This document shows, in pieces, positions 34,243-43,056 of a stretch of DNA of 64,000 nucleotides (its first letter is position 1; every line of letters begins with the position of its first letter). The stretch is from CAYPPG01 sp964412555 (GTDB lineage Bacteria; Hinthialibacterota; Hinthialibacteria; Hinthialibacterales; Hinthialibacteraceae). The stretch spans positions 1-64,000 of the forward strand of contig CAYPPG010000015.1 in assembly GCA_964412555.1 (NCBI GenBank). The letters run 5' to 3'. The notes beneath the pieces were generated by a model. It made no database searches. It was not told the origin of the DNA and saw only the letters and a list, made by a program, of their open reading frames with translations. The position numbers and the translations under genes were made by a program.

Positions 34243-34513
34243 ATTGTCTTTCCTGATCGTAGTATTTCAGCTCGAAGGATAATAATCCGTAAGGACAGGT
34301 TAGAAACCTGCTTCTACTTCAAACCTTTCACGTCAATTGTTGTATAGTATAGTAGCCTCATACATAAACGTGAGGATTCCAAATATGGACTTTTTGGATT
34401 TCCAAGCCTGTAATTTCTGCAAGGAAACCGTTAGCATATCAAGTCAGTTCAAAAAACAATCGGATTCGATTTTTATAGGTTAAAATCGTATTGAAAGAAA
34501 GGAGAACAGAATA

Positions 34514-35686
34514 ATGGTAAGACCTCTCAATGTTGGACTCGTCGGTGGTGGGGGGGGAGCGTTTATCGTCAATCCCCATCAAAAGGCCATTCACTTCGAC
34601 GGGACAAGACGCGTTACTTGCGGGGCACTTTTCCCCGACCCGGAAATCGCATTGAAAGAAGCGGAAAATTGGGCGTATCCAATCAAAGGATACCGCAGCT
34701 ATGACGAAATGTTCGAAGAGGAAATGAAAAAGCCGGAAGGGGAGAGAATCGATTACGTGTTGATCGTCACTCCCAATCACGTCCACTATGATCCGGCTAA
34801 AAAAGCACTCGAGCGAGGAATTCCCGTTTTCTGTGAAAAACCGTTGACGATCACCCTTCAGGAATCCGATGAACTGGTCAAACTCGTCAATGAAAAACAA
34901 ATCCCCTTCTGCACGGCACACACCTACCTTGGCCATTGGACCAGCCGCTTTGCTCGTCATATCGTCACATCCGGGTTACTTGGAGACATCCGATGGGTGG
35001 ATTCCGCCTATATTCAAGGCTGGCTCGCGAGCCGTGCCGAAGATCAAGGCTGTATGCAAGCCGAATGGCGTGTCGATCCCAAGCGGGCCGGCGCCAGCTG
35101 CTGTGGCGGTGATATCGGTACACACGCTTTGATGCAACTTCGCTACGTCACGGGCTTGGATGTCGTCAAATTGAAAGCGTTTCTTGAAACCTTCGTTTCC
35201 GCCCGCGAACTGGACGATCACTTCACCACCTATTGCGAACTTTCGAACGGCGGGAAAGCCATGGTTCGTGCTACTCAAATCGCCATTGGGCACAAAAACG
35301 ATTTGAGTATCGAAGTGAATGGTGAAAAAGGTACTCTTATTTGGAAACAGGAAAATCCCGAAGGATTGACCATTCATCTCCCCGATCAGCCGGATCGCGT
35401 GTATTGGCGGGGAGTGGCACAACCGAATGACGGATTTCTCAAAGACATTCCCGAAGACCTCTTGGCCGAACCGACGATCCCGCCTGGCCATCCGGAAGCG
35501 TTCCACGATGCCTTCGCACGGCTGCACGGCTGCTTCGAAGCCGATGTTCGCGCCTATCAAGCCGGAACCTACAAAGGCACCGACGGTTCGAAATACGCCA
35601 CCGTCGAAGACGGCCGCATGGGCATTCTCTTCATCGAAAAATCTCTCGAAAGCAACAAGAACGACCACGCCTGGGTTTCCCTGTAG
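34514..35686 (+). CDS. Gfo/Idh/MocA family oxidoreductase (390 residues)
   Basis: The Rossmann start is LNVGLVGGGGGAFIVNPHQ, followed by the EKP motif VFCEKPLTITLQESDEL and the GGDIGTHALMQLRYVTGLD histidine region that approaches the active site. The longer GGGGG loop and the segment YIQGWLASRAEDQGCMQ point to the inositol/sugar dehydrogenase-like subgroup. There is no signal peptide. AAAGGAGAAC upstream supports the ATG at 34514. It is followed by a strong terminator at 35709, so it is monocistronic. Substrate is unknown; other family members in the window are clearly distinct in sequence. Confidence 0.92.
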   Translation: MVRPLNVGLVGGGGGAFIVNPHQKAIHFDGTRRVTCGALFPDPEIALKEAENWAYPIKGYRSYDEMFEEEMKKPEGERIDYVLIVTPNHVHYDPAKKALERGIPVFCEKPLTITLQESDELVKLVNEKQIPFCTAHTYLGHWTSRFARHIVTSGLLGDIRWVDSAYIQGWLASRAEDQGCMQAEWRVDPKRAGASCCGGDIGTHALMQLRYVTGLDVVKLKAFLETFVSARELDDHFTTYCELSNGGKAMVRATQIAIGHKNDLSIEVNGEKGTLIWKQENPEGLTIHLPDQPDRVYWRGVAQPNDGFLKDIPEDLLAEPTIPPGHPEAFHDAFARLHGCFEADVRAYQAGTYKGTDGSKYATVEDGRMGILFIEKSLESNKNDHAWVSL

Positions 35687-35708
35687 TAAAACCTCCTATT
35701 GCAAAAAC

Positions 35709-35745
35709 AAATCCCTCGTCCCATCCTGGGACGAGGGATTTTTGT
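35709..35745. terminator. Strong bidirectional intrinsic terminator
   Basis: AAATCCCTCGTCCCA and TGGGACGAGGGATTT are 15-base perfect arms with a TCC loop, followed by TTGTT. It ends the Gfo/Idh gene on the plus strand and can end the convergent gene at 35769 on the minus strand. Confidence 0.9.
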
Positions 35746-35768
35746 TACGCCGATATCCTGCCGGCACT

Positions 35769-36416
35769 TCACCACTCCTTCGGTTGAAACTTCTCATCAT
35801 TTAAAATCTTTACCATATCTCCGCTTTGAGCAATCACAAAAAGACCTTGTTTGTAAGCAAATGACGACACACCTTCCTCAATGATGATTCCGGCGACTGC
35901 TCCGATCACTTTCGTATCTGCATAACGGGGAAAATATTGTTTGAACCGACTCAGTCGTTCGATGTGATCTTTCACATCATCGACTTTCAGTGTGGTTTTC
36001 ACTTCGATCAAAACCGTGTATTCTCCATTCGCAAGCAGGATGTCGATTTCCATAACCTCCTGGCCTTTTCTTGTTACCTTCATATTCTGACTTACTTCTT
36101 CCACCTCGATCCCGCGTTCTTGGAACATTCGTATTGCAGCCGGTTGAACAAGTCCTTCGACAAACGTACCCCAAGTCCCAATCAGTTTGTCTATTTTCCG
36201 GTCAGTTTTCTCAAGATTTTCAGCTGTTTCTTTGAATATGTTATCTGTGTCTTTAAATCTCAGTTCCGTATCTTTAAATCTCAGTTCCGTATTTTTAAAT
36301 CCTTTTTCCAAGTCTTTAAATCTTTGTTCCATATCTTTGAATCTCTTGTCCGTTTCAGCAAACAATTTCCATATTTCCTGAAAACCTTTTTCCATATCTA
36401 ATGTCGTCATTGTCAT
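35769..36416 (-). CDS. DUF3782-type coiled-coil protein with PD-(D/E)XK nuclease-like domain
   Basis: The 215-residue protein has a long N-terminal coiled coil with tandem RFKDTEL/RFKDME-type heptad repeats (about residues 10-75), seen in the DNA as repeated 21-base units. The C-terminal domain contains EIDILLANGEYTVLIEVKTT, the D-x(n)-E-x-K pattern of restriction-like nucleases. Proteins of this type (DUF3782/DUF1626) are abundant as paralogs in cyanobacteria and anaerobes and are of unknown function. GGTGAGG precedes the ATG at 36416; the frame from 36455 is rejected. The region 36456-36811 upstream holds no recognisable gene. Confidence 0.72.
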   Translation of the reverse strand: MTMTTLDMEKGFQEIWKLFAETDKRFKDMEQRFKDLEKGFKNTELRFKDTELRFKDTDNIFKETAENLEKTDRKIDKLIGTWGTFVEGLVQPAAIRMFQERGIEVEEVSQNMKVTRKGQEVMEIDILLANGEYTVLIEVKTTLKVDDVKDHIERLSRFKQYFPRYADTKVIGAVAGIIIEEGVSSFAYKQGLFVIAQSGDMVKILNDEKFQPKEW

Positions 36417-36811
36417 CGTATATTCCTCACCCTTTCGTTCGTTTGTTATTTTCATTGATGAAAATTATAACCATATTTTCATAGAAAGCAGAGATTTTAT
36501 TTATTATGAACCAATTTCACTATCGAAGTTCATTACCGTTTCCCTTCATCAAGGACATTCCGCGTATTGGATAGGAAGAAAGAATAAATGGAAAGGAGTA
36601 TTGTATGGATGTGGGCGGGATATCCGTTTTGCGAAAAGCACCTTGAAAATCCTCACCGGATGTTGTAGTTTGAACTGTCATTTTTGATCATACCAAAATG
36701 AGATGATCGTGTCCTATTTTCTATTCTATAGTACACAAAAGTAGACCCGGATTTTTGTACTACAGCTCTGAACATGCACACAGTGAATATGTAAAAAGGA
36801 GGCTGTTTATA

Positions 36812-38536
36812 ATGTTAGTTCAATATCGAAAAAGGTGCCGAATGTTGAGAAGTTTTTTTCTTTTCATATTGTTTCTCACTATCGCATGGAACACGAGTGC
36901 GCAATCCATCGGGAATTTTGATGATCAGATGAGTGTCGGCGATGATTTCTTCATTGGGGAAGCGTCCTATACCGATGGGACGTACGAAATCCTCGGTTCG
37001 GGTAGTGACATCGGAGGTACTGCCGATGGGATGTACTGGGTGTATAGCGAACTGAGCCAAAATTTTATCATTACGGCCGACATGGAATGGGGGAATCAAG
37101 AAATCCCCGGTGGAGAACCCAATGCAGGGAGTGGAAATAAAAAGATGGGAATCGTTGTTCGTGAAGATCCGGAGTATCCAGGAGCGCGCAACGTGTCCGC
37201 CGTTCTCATGAATGCTTCCGCGAACAACACAAACGCCAACATGAAATGGCGTTTGGAACCGGATGGCGGTACAGCGGAATTCAGCCAACAACCCAAGGCG
37301 GCGGACGAAACCAACACACTTCGTTTATTCCGCGATGGAAACACATTTATTATGTTTCGCGGAACCACCGACGGCGGATTCAAACGGTTCGGAGAAATCT
37401 CGGTTCCGGATATGCCGGAGACAGTCTATGTCGGATTGGCTGTTTCAGCAAATAACGTAAGCGCTCTGGAACGGGCTTATTTCAGTAACGTTTCTCTCAT
37501 TCCATTGGATGTAACCGTAAGAGCAACTCGTTCTTTCTCGAAAGAACTGGTCAATCCAAGCGAAACGGTTCGCACGACAATCGCCTTGAATATCACCGGG
37601 GGAAGCACAGACGTTACCGTCAATGAAATCCCCCCGGCTGGAATCGCTGTGGATAATATTACCGCCACCGAAGGAGAAGTGAATCAACAAAATGGCGTGT
37701 TGGTTTGGTCGATTCCGAATGCATCCGGAACACCAAGTCTATCGTATAACGTAACCGCACCTCCGAATGCAGGAACTTTGAGGTTTCAAGGAACTCTCGA
37801 TGCTGGTGGAACCTATTCGTTGAGCGTAGAAGGAACACAAAACCTTGGAGTTGAAGCAGCAGTTACCGGTGAAAGAAAAATTGTCTACATCCTCCGTGAT
37901 GTCGGTGTGAATTCAAAATCCGATCAACTGATCATGCTCGACCTACAAGTTTTCTTTGGCGCCGATGTGAAAGACTTTGATCATAACAATCTACCCGGTT
38001 TTGAAATGCCGGATGACCTCAGTGAAGCCGATATGGTGTTTTCCAGTGAAACCGTTCAATCGGGCAACGTCGCCAATCAGGGATATCACAGAGATTTCGA
38101 AGTTCCCCAAATTACCGGTGAACAGGCATTACTCGATGATTATTCCTATGGCGGTAGCGGAAATGGAACCACCAGTGGAACGACATTAGACATCATCGAT
38201 AATGAACACCCCATCACCCAAGGATTTCCATTGGGCGAATTACAAATTCTGGATACCCCGCAAGATCTTGCCCGTTTGAACAGTCCTCCCGACGGAGTGA
38301 GAGTCCTCGCAACCGTCGCCGGAAATCCCGGTCAAGCCGCCTTATGGGTGATCGAAGAAGGGGATTTCGTCAACGGAACAGAATCGCTGGGGATTCGTAT
38401 CGGAACCTGGCTCCAGGGGCGTGAGATTTATGCCACCATGAACGATGAAGGCCGGCAGTTGATGATCAACGTCTTCGCCTATGCCTTGGGAGTCGAAGCG
38501 CCGCAAACGGCGGTTGAAGATTTCATGTTGTATTGA
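36812..38536 (+). CDS. Secreted multidomain protein: lectin-like, DUF11-like and ThuA-like C-terminal domain
   Basis: The product has 574 residues with a signal peptide (MLRSFFLFILFLTIAW, cleaved after TSAQ). Residues ~40-230 resemble a DUF1349/LamG-like beta-sandwich (VYVGLAVSANNVSALERAYFSN). Residues ~235-350 are a DUF11-like repeat (FSKELVNPSETVRTTIALNI). The C-terminal ~200 residues form a ThuA-like module with NEHPITQGFPLGELQ and ILDTPQDLARL, ending VEDFMLY. The NEHPITQG motif matches NSNHPITQG in the protein at 32067. It probably sits at the cell surface, acting on or binding polymeric substrates. AAAAGGAGG at 36795 fixes the start at 36812. Confidence 0.68.
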   Translation: MLVQYRKRCRMLRSFFLFILFLTIAWNTSAQSIGNFDDQMSVGDDFFIGEASYTDGTYEILGSGSDIGGTADGMYWVYSELSQNFIITADMEWGNQEIPGGEPNAGSGNKKMGIVVREDPEYPGARNVSAVLMNASANNTNANMKWRLEPDGGTAEFSQQPKAADETNTLRLFRDGNTFIMFRGTTDGGFKRFGEISVPDMPETVYVGLAVSANNVSALERAYFSNVSLIPLDVTVRATRSFSKELVNPSETVRTTIALNITGGSTDVTVNEIPPAGIAVDNITATEGEVNQQNGVLVWSIPNASGTPSLSYNVTAPPNAGTLRFQGTLDAGGTYSLSVEGTQNLGVEAAVTGERKIVYILRDVGVNSKSDQLIMLDLQVFFGADVKDFDHNNLPGFEMPDDLSEADMVFSSETVQSGNVANQGYHRDFEVPQITGEQALLDDYSYGGSGNGTTSGTTLDIIDNEHPITQGFPLGELQILDTPQDLARLNSPPDGVRVLATVAGNPGQAALWVIEEGDFVNGTESLGIRIGTWLQGREIYATMNDEGRQLMINVFAYALGVEAPQTAVEDFMLY

Positions 38537-38727
38537 TACTTTTTTCCTGTTTGAATCAAGTAATTTCACTTTAACCCTCTTCGCATTTACGTGCCCCAAT
38601 TCTACCCAATGTGTCAAACGAGTCGCCCCAAATTGACAATAGTGCTATAGTAAAGAAAGAAGGGTTGCGCTTCGGTTTGAGAATCATTCTATCTTACTTC
38701 ATTATTCTTTGATGAAGGAGTTTCCGT

Positions 38728-39294
38728 ATGCCAAAAGACCAAGGTTTCACGTTGATTGAGTTACTGATTGTGGTTGCCATTATTGGAATTCTGGCGGCGA
38801 TTGCAGTGCCCAATTTCATGAACGCGCAAATCCGGGCGAAGGTTGCGCGCGCCTATTCAGACGAACGGGCTATCGCGACGGCGTTCGATATGTACAATTT
38901 AGATAATAACGGATATCCGTTTTTAGGCGGTACGCTTTGGGGTTCCGACACAATTTATAAAATGATCACAACACCGATCGCGTATATATCGACTATTCCA
39001 CTCGATCCGTTCTTAAGCCAGCAAGCGGGAGATGAACCGCAACATAACCATTGGTTTTATTATCCGGCTTGGAATGTCAAAGAGGTGGTCAAAGCCGGCT
39101 GGAATTGGGGATATCCTGGTGTGCATGAAGCTGTAGGAAGAGGGAGTGTCATGCTGATCCTCACATCGGGTCCCGACCGGCATGAGGATATTTCTTCCCA
39201 GACGGATGGGATTATTCCTTATCACTCTTCCAATGGTTTGATATCGGAAGGGGATATTTACCGGTTCACGCCGGGGACGCAAAGTGAGAGTTGA
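38728..39294 (+). CDS. Type II secretion/type IV pilin-like G-type pseudopilin
   Basis: This 188-residue protein starts with a class III signal (MPKDQGFTLIELLIVVAIIG), with cleavage by prepilin peptidase before FTLIEL, and a hydrophobic helix that ends NFMNAQIRAKVARA. The globular part has GYPFLGGTLWGSDTIYKMI and PLDPFLSQQ, like the two paralogs at 55113 and 55891. No secretion ATPase or secretin gene is nearby, so this may be a free-standing minor pilin or adhesive subunit. An extended -10 (TGCTATAGT) lies at 38643-38651. Confidence 0.85.
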   Translation: MPKDQGFTLIELLIVVAIIGILAAIAVPNFMNAQIRAKVARAYSDERAIATAFDMYNLDNNGYPFLGGTLWGSDTIYKMITTPIAYISTIPLDPFLSQQAGDEPQHNHWFYYPAWNVKEVVKAGWNWGYPGVHEAVGRGSVMLILTSGPDRHEDISSQTDGIIPYHSSNGLISEGDIYRFTPGTQSES

Positions 39295-39324
39295 GCACGA
39301 AAAATGGAAATGTCCGCGTTAGAA

Positions 39325-39383
39325 GATGCGGGCAGGGATGCCCGCACTCCGACATTAGGGCAGACACAAAGGTCTGCCCCTAC
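39325..39383. repeat. Two short palindromes after the pseudopilin gene
   Basis: GATGCGGGCAgggATGCCCGCAC (39325-39347) is an inverted, shortened relative of family B. GGGCAGACacaaagGTCTGCCCCTAC (39358-39383) is a second palindrome of the GTAGGGGC class. Both lie between the pseudopilin and the next gene. Confidence 0.65.
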
Positions 39384-39430
39384 AATTGAATGTAGAGAAA
39401 AGATTTATGAGTTTTTTTGGAGAAAATGTT

Positions 39431-40708
39431 ATGACAGAAAAACAGCTAACGAATCGGCGTAGTTTTATTCAGAAGACAACGAAGACAGCAGGTTTTGCGA
39501 TGGCGGCCTCGGTATTTTCGGTAGGATCCACTCATCGAGTGCTGGGAGCGAACGACAAGATCAACATCGGTTTTATCGGAGCTGGCGGGCGCGGGGGAGC
39601 GCTCATCAGCGAATTGCTGAAGCTCGACGACCGTTGCAAAATCGTTGCGGTCTGCGATGTTTGGGAACGCCGAAAACAGGCGGCCGCAAAACGCTGCCAG
39701 GCAGAAGGATATACGGATTACCGGGAAATGCTGAAACGGGATGATATCGATGCCGTGTTCATTGCGACGCCCGATCATTGGCATGCCAAGATGTCGATGG
39801 ATGCTATGGAATCCGGACGGGACGTTTATTGCGAAAAACCGATGACCAAAACCGTTGAAGAAGCGAAAGAAGTATATGAAACCAGCGTGAAAAAGGATCG
39901 AATTATACAGGTCGGCAGCCAATACGCTTCGCTGGACATGAATTGGGAAGCCAGACGGATTATCTCGGAAGGCCGAATCGGGAAGCTCGTGTGGTCTCAA
40001 GGAACCTATTGCCGTAATTCCCGGGAGGGAGAATGGAACTGGGAAATCCACGAAGAAGCCGGACCCGAGAAAAGCGGTCTCAATCATATCGATTGGGATT
40101 TATGGCTGGGACCGGCTCCTGAAAAAAAATATAATCCGGAACGGTATTTCCGGTTTCGAAAATTTTGGGATTATTCAGGCGGGATCGCAACGGATCTCTT
40201 CTATCACAAACTTGCTGCCTTGACCGTTTGCTTTGGGGATGAATTTCCGTATCGAGTGACGGGAACAGGCGGTATCTTCGTTCAACCCGACCGGGAAGTG
40301 CCCGATACTTTCTTTACCAATATCGATTATCCATCCGACCACTCGGTCAATATGCCCTGTTCCATGGCCAGCAATATCGGCGTGCCGACGATCATTCGTG
40401 GAAATTATGGCACCATCTATCCCGATGATCCCAAATCTGGACACTTACGCGTCGTGGCGGAAGAACCGTTCAAAAAGGAATTCGTGCAATTGAACGGGAA
40501 GGAAGAATTTATCTATGAACCGAAAGAGCGCGAAAGCCATATCGAGAATTTCTTGACCTGCGTCAAAACAAGAAAGCAGCCCAATTTGTGTGCACGGCGC
40601 GCGTATAGGGTCATGGTCCCCATTGCCATGTCAGTGAAGGCGTATCGTGAGAATAAAGTGTTGTTCTTCGATGCCAAGAAAGAACGGGTACGAAATCGGC
40701 CGGTGTGA
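39431..40708 (+). CDS. Tat-exported Gfo/Idh/MocA family oxidoreductase
   Basis: This 425-residue protein has a Tat leader (TNRRSFIQKTTKTAGFAMA), a Rossmann start INIGFIGAGGRGGALISEL and the EKP motif VYCEKPMTKTVEEAKEV. The conserved C-terminal segments SGGIATDLFYHKLAALTVC and SNIGVPTIIRGNYGTIYPD are typical of the large exported subgroup found in Planctomycetes and relatives. The cofactor is presumably loaded before Tat export. GGAG at 39420 fits the ATG at 39431 better than the in-frame ATGs at 39386 and 39407. It appears to be monocistronic; the short gap to the convergent TPR gene has no obvious terminator. Confidence 0.92.
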   Translation: MTEKQLTNRRSFIQKTTKTAGFAMAASVFSVGSTHRVLGANDKINIGFIGAGGRGGALISELLKLDDRCKIVAVCDVWERRKQAAAKRCQAEGYTDYREMLKRDDIDAVFIATPDHWHAKMSMDAMESGRDVYCEKPMTKTVEEAKEVYETSVKKDRIIQVGSQYASLDMNWEARRIISEGRIGKLVWSQGTYCRNSREGEWNWEIHEEAGPEKSGLNHIDWDLWLGPAPEKKYNPERYFRFRKFWDYSGGIATDLFYHKLAALTVCFGDEFPYRVTGTGGIFVQPDREVPDTFFTNIDYPSDHSVNMPCSMASNIGVPTIIRGNYGTIYPDDPKSGHLRVVAEEPFKKEFVQLNGKEEFIYEPKERESHIENFLTCVKTRKQPNLCARRAYRVMVPIAMSVKAYRENKVLFFDAKKERVRNRPV

Positions 40709-40750
40709 GAGGTGTGCCTGCCGAGAACATTATGATATTGATTATTCGTT

Positions 40751-41815
40751 TCATTGTTCCAACCGTTTCAAATACCAATCCGCCTTCTGCTTCAACCCTT
40801 CCTGTCTTGCATACAATTTCGCGCGCATGAACAGACTTTTCGCCTGTTGCATGGAGGCCGGATCGTTTAAGGAATAATGCCCGACTCCCTCATTGTATAG
40901 ATAGATGGCTTGCGACGGATAGAGTTTCTGTCCCAACTCCGACAGATCGACCAACCGTTGAAAATCGTTTTGGCGATAAAACACTTCGCTCAAACTCTGG
41001 ATTGTCGCTTGCGAGGTATCTTGAATCGTCTCTCCAAAGAAATCTTCGGCAAAATCCAGCCATCCGTATTTTAAATAGGTATCCAACAATTTTCGCTGAG
41101 CGGCGGGATTGGCGGGATTCTCTTTGACAGTTTTCTGCAACGAAGATAAACCGGCTTTCTCTTCGAGGTATTGTTTCAATTCACCGACCTGTTTTGAATC
41201 GGGATAATAATTCTTCAATTGGTAATAATCATCTTGGACCGTATCGTGAAATCCTTGATGAAATAACGTTTTTTCCCGGAGAGTCAAGGCACGAAGAAGA
41301 TCGGGATTCTTCAACTCTTTTTCGAGTATTTCCTCCAATTCGTCTTGCGCTTGTTTGTACTCGCGCCGCTCCAACAAATCTTCCGCATACGCCAATCGCC
41401 GATCCACCGGCACGTTATCCAGCCGCTCTTCCATCGGATCGGTCGCTTGTGGCGGAGAAGGCGCAGAAGGAATCTTCCCAAGATCTTGTAGCCGTTCCAG
41501 CGTTTTCTCCGGATCGCCTTCCGGCCCGATATATTTGGAGATATCCATCGGACCGGATTCCTCCGAACGTCCCCCCAATTCCGGTTGCGGACGATACGGT
41601 TTCCGTCTCCGTGATCCACGTCTTCCTTGATCCGCTTCGCGCGCCCGCTTGAGAAGATCCGCTCGTAGCAAGTCCAACAAGGAATTCGAGGAATTGGAGT
41701 TTAAAAGAGAGGGCGCAGACGGCATCGGATCTTGAGCGGAGACAAAATTTACATCCAGCCCTACCATACAAAAGGTCAACAAAATACTTATTACAAGATT
41801 ATACAATTGAGACAT
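40751..41815 (-). CDS. Secreted tetratricopeptide-like repeat protein
   Basis: The product has 354 residues and a signal peptide (MSQLYNLVISILLTFCM; cleavage near FVSAQ). A low-complexity charged stretch (QGRRGSRRRKPYRPQPE) is followed by a proline-rich linker and about six helical pairs with TPR-like spacing (RRLAYAEDLLERREYKQAQ, KTLFHQGFHDTVQDDYYQL, QAIYLYNEGVGHYSL). It probably works in the periplasm as a scaffold. The ATG at 41815 follows GAGGGGACC, better than the in-frame ATG at 41827. The gene lies between a Gfo/Idh gene and the MNT/HEPN modules, without clear functional linkage. Confidence 0.72.
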   Translation of the reverse strand: MSQLYNLVISILLTFCMVGLDVNFVSAQDPMPSAPSLLNSNSSNSLLDLLRADLLKRAREADQGRRGSRRRKPYRPQPELGGRSEESGPMDISKYIGPEGDPEKTLERLQDLGKIPSAPSPPQATDPMEERLDNVPVDRRLAYAEDLLERREYKQAQDELEEILEKELKNPDLLRALTLREKTLFHQGFHDTVQDDYYQLKNYYPDSKQVGELKQYLEEKAGLSSLQKTVKENPANPAAQRKLLDTYLKYGWLDFAEDFFGETIQDTSQATIQSLSEVFYRQNDFQRLVDLSELGQKLYPSQAIYLYNEGVGHYSLNDPASMQQAKSLFMRAKLYARQEGLKQKADWYLKRLEQ

Positions 41816-41828
41816 TGGTCCCCTCATA

Positions 41829-42233
41829 TTATTTATCTAAAGAAACTTCTTTTGATTCTATATATTGTTCCATTCGTTGAATGAAACATTCTGCATCCTT
41901 GAGTAATTTTTCAGCAAGATCTTCCGGCGGTTCATGAGTTATTTGGTAATCTACGATAATCCTTTGATCATATTCTTTTGACAATATCTTTCCCCATTCT
42001 TCTTCCAGTTCGCCTGTTTTGATTAAATATTTTCCAAAAGCATTTCGCAAGGCACGATGACTTTTTGTTATAATGATATCATGAATTAAAAGAACTGCTT
42101 TCGACGCATAGAATATTGAATAGTAAGCACATGAAATGGAATCTTCTACAAATCCATTTTCCAATAGTAAACGAGCGGCCTGTAAAGTCTTATCGGATTT
42201 CTGAAAGAGTTTTTGTATTTCTCCCGTTTTCAT
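41829..42233 (-). CDS. HEPN-domain protein of a MNT/HEPN toxin-antitoxin module (module 1)
   Basis: This 134-residue all-helical protein belongs to the PF05168-type HEPN family: SISCAYYSIFYASKAVLLI and LIKTGELEEEWGKIL are diagnostic, followed by a helix ending CFIQRMEQYIESKEVSLDK. In such modules the HEPN protein is thought to be the toxin and the nucleotidyltransferase its antidote. The start overlaps the upstream nucleotidyltransferase stop by four bases (ATGA). A paralog at 42660-43056 is broken by one extra base, so this module carries the intact HEPN copy. Confidence 0.85.
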   Translation of the reverse strand: MKTGEIQKLFQKSDKTLQAARLLLENGFVEDSISCAYYSIFYASKAVLLIHDIIITKSHRALRNAFGKYLIKTGELEEEWGKILSKEYDQRIIVDYQITHEPPEDLAEKLLKDAECFIQRMEQYIESKEVSLDK

Positions 42234-42565
42234 CGAAAAGAAATCCCTTCGAGATCGACACACTCTTGAAAAATCGATTCCTCTTGTTTTAAATTACTCC
42301 ATTCATTTATTGTATAGACAATGATAGAAGGGACCGCATCTGTCCCGAATGACAACTCATACCCCGGCTCACAAAGTTCCATCTTTAATTTCCAATCTCC
42401 CTCTTTGATAAGAAGTATCACATCCAAATCCGAATCGGGATGCGCATCGCCTCTCGCCTTCGAACCGAATATGATCAAATCTTCGACCAAACCGGGGTAG
42501 CGCTCGTTCAACAGCCGGCGATATTGCTCCAACCAATTTTTTTCATCCTTATTCAGTGACAACAT
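42230..42565 (-). CDS. Minimal nucleotidyltransferase of MNT/HEPN module 1
   Basis: The 111-residue protein has the signature IIFGSKARGDAHPDSDLDVIL, with two metal-binding aspartates, and the third acidic residue expected downstream. The start MLSLNKDEKNWLEQYRRLL is shared almost word for word with the protein at 43053, and the C-terminal halves differ (YELSFGTDAVPSIIVYTINE here). It is the first gene of the module, overlapping its HEPN partner by four bases. The first ~110 bases of coding DNA are almost identical to module 2, pointing to recent duplication or gene conversion. Confidence 0.88.
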   Translation of the reverse strand: MLSLNKDEKNWLEQYRRLLNERYPGLVEDLIIFGSKARGDAHPDSDLDVILLIKEGDWKLKMELCEPGYELSFGTDAVPSIIVYTINEWSNLKQEESIFQECVDLEGISFR

Positions 42566-42659
42566 CTATCACTCCCTATAAGGCTATATATATTATAATC
42601 ATTATTTATAGTTTTGTATTGAATAAATATTTTATTAATTTTATATTATTTCTTTATTA

Positions 42660-43056
42660 CTATACAGAAACTTCTTTATTGTGCAAATACTTTTTGATTC
42701 GTTCCAAAAATGATTCAGCATCGTGCAATACCTCTTCTGCCATTTCATCACTGGCAAAAAATTGCTCTTCATAATCGGCACTTGTGCGGTATCGAAAAGT
42801 TCGTGCAAGTATCGTTAGAGTATTCTTTTTCCAATTCACCGGTAAGAACAAAATATTGACCAAATAATCTCTGCAAGCCGGAATGGCTTTTTGTAACCAG
42901 ATTTTGGGTTAACAGCACAGCCCGTGCGGCATGCAGTATCGAATAGTATGCTCTTGAAATCGAATCGTCATATAATTCTGACCTATATAATACTTTCGCA
43001 GATTCTAAGGCATTCACGGCGTGCCTCCAGTAAAACTGGATTGATTGTTTTCTCAT
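42660..43056 (-). pseudogene. Frameshifted HEPN-domain gene of MNT/HEPN module 2
   Basis: The first frame (43056 to 42769) reads MRKQSIQFYWRHAVNALESA and SISRAYYSILHAARAVLL, which aligns with the intact HEPN at 41829, up to LTGELEKEYSN. It then runs into out-of-frame sequence. In another frame the protein continues ILARTFRYRTSADYEEQFF and ends KKYLHNKEVSV. Removing one base (plus-strand C at 42813) joins the two into a protein colinear with the module 1 HEPN. The first gene of the module is intact. This is either a real inactivating mutation or a sequencing indel. Confidence 0.82.

Noticed and set aside
34976..35668. A 230-codon minus-strand frame across the Gfo/Idh gene at 34514
   Set aside because: Shadow of a gene with EKP motif and ribosome binding site.
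36605..36646. A 13-codon leader-like peptide with an AAAGGAG site upstream of the multidomain secreted gene
   Set aside because: Too short to support by content; no stem-loop attenuator or biosynthetic gene follows.
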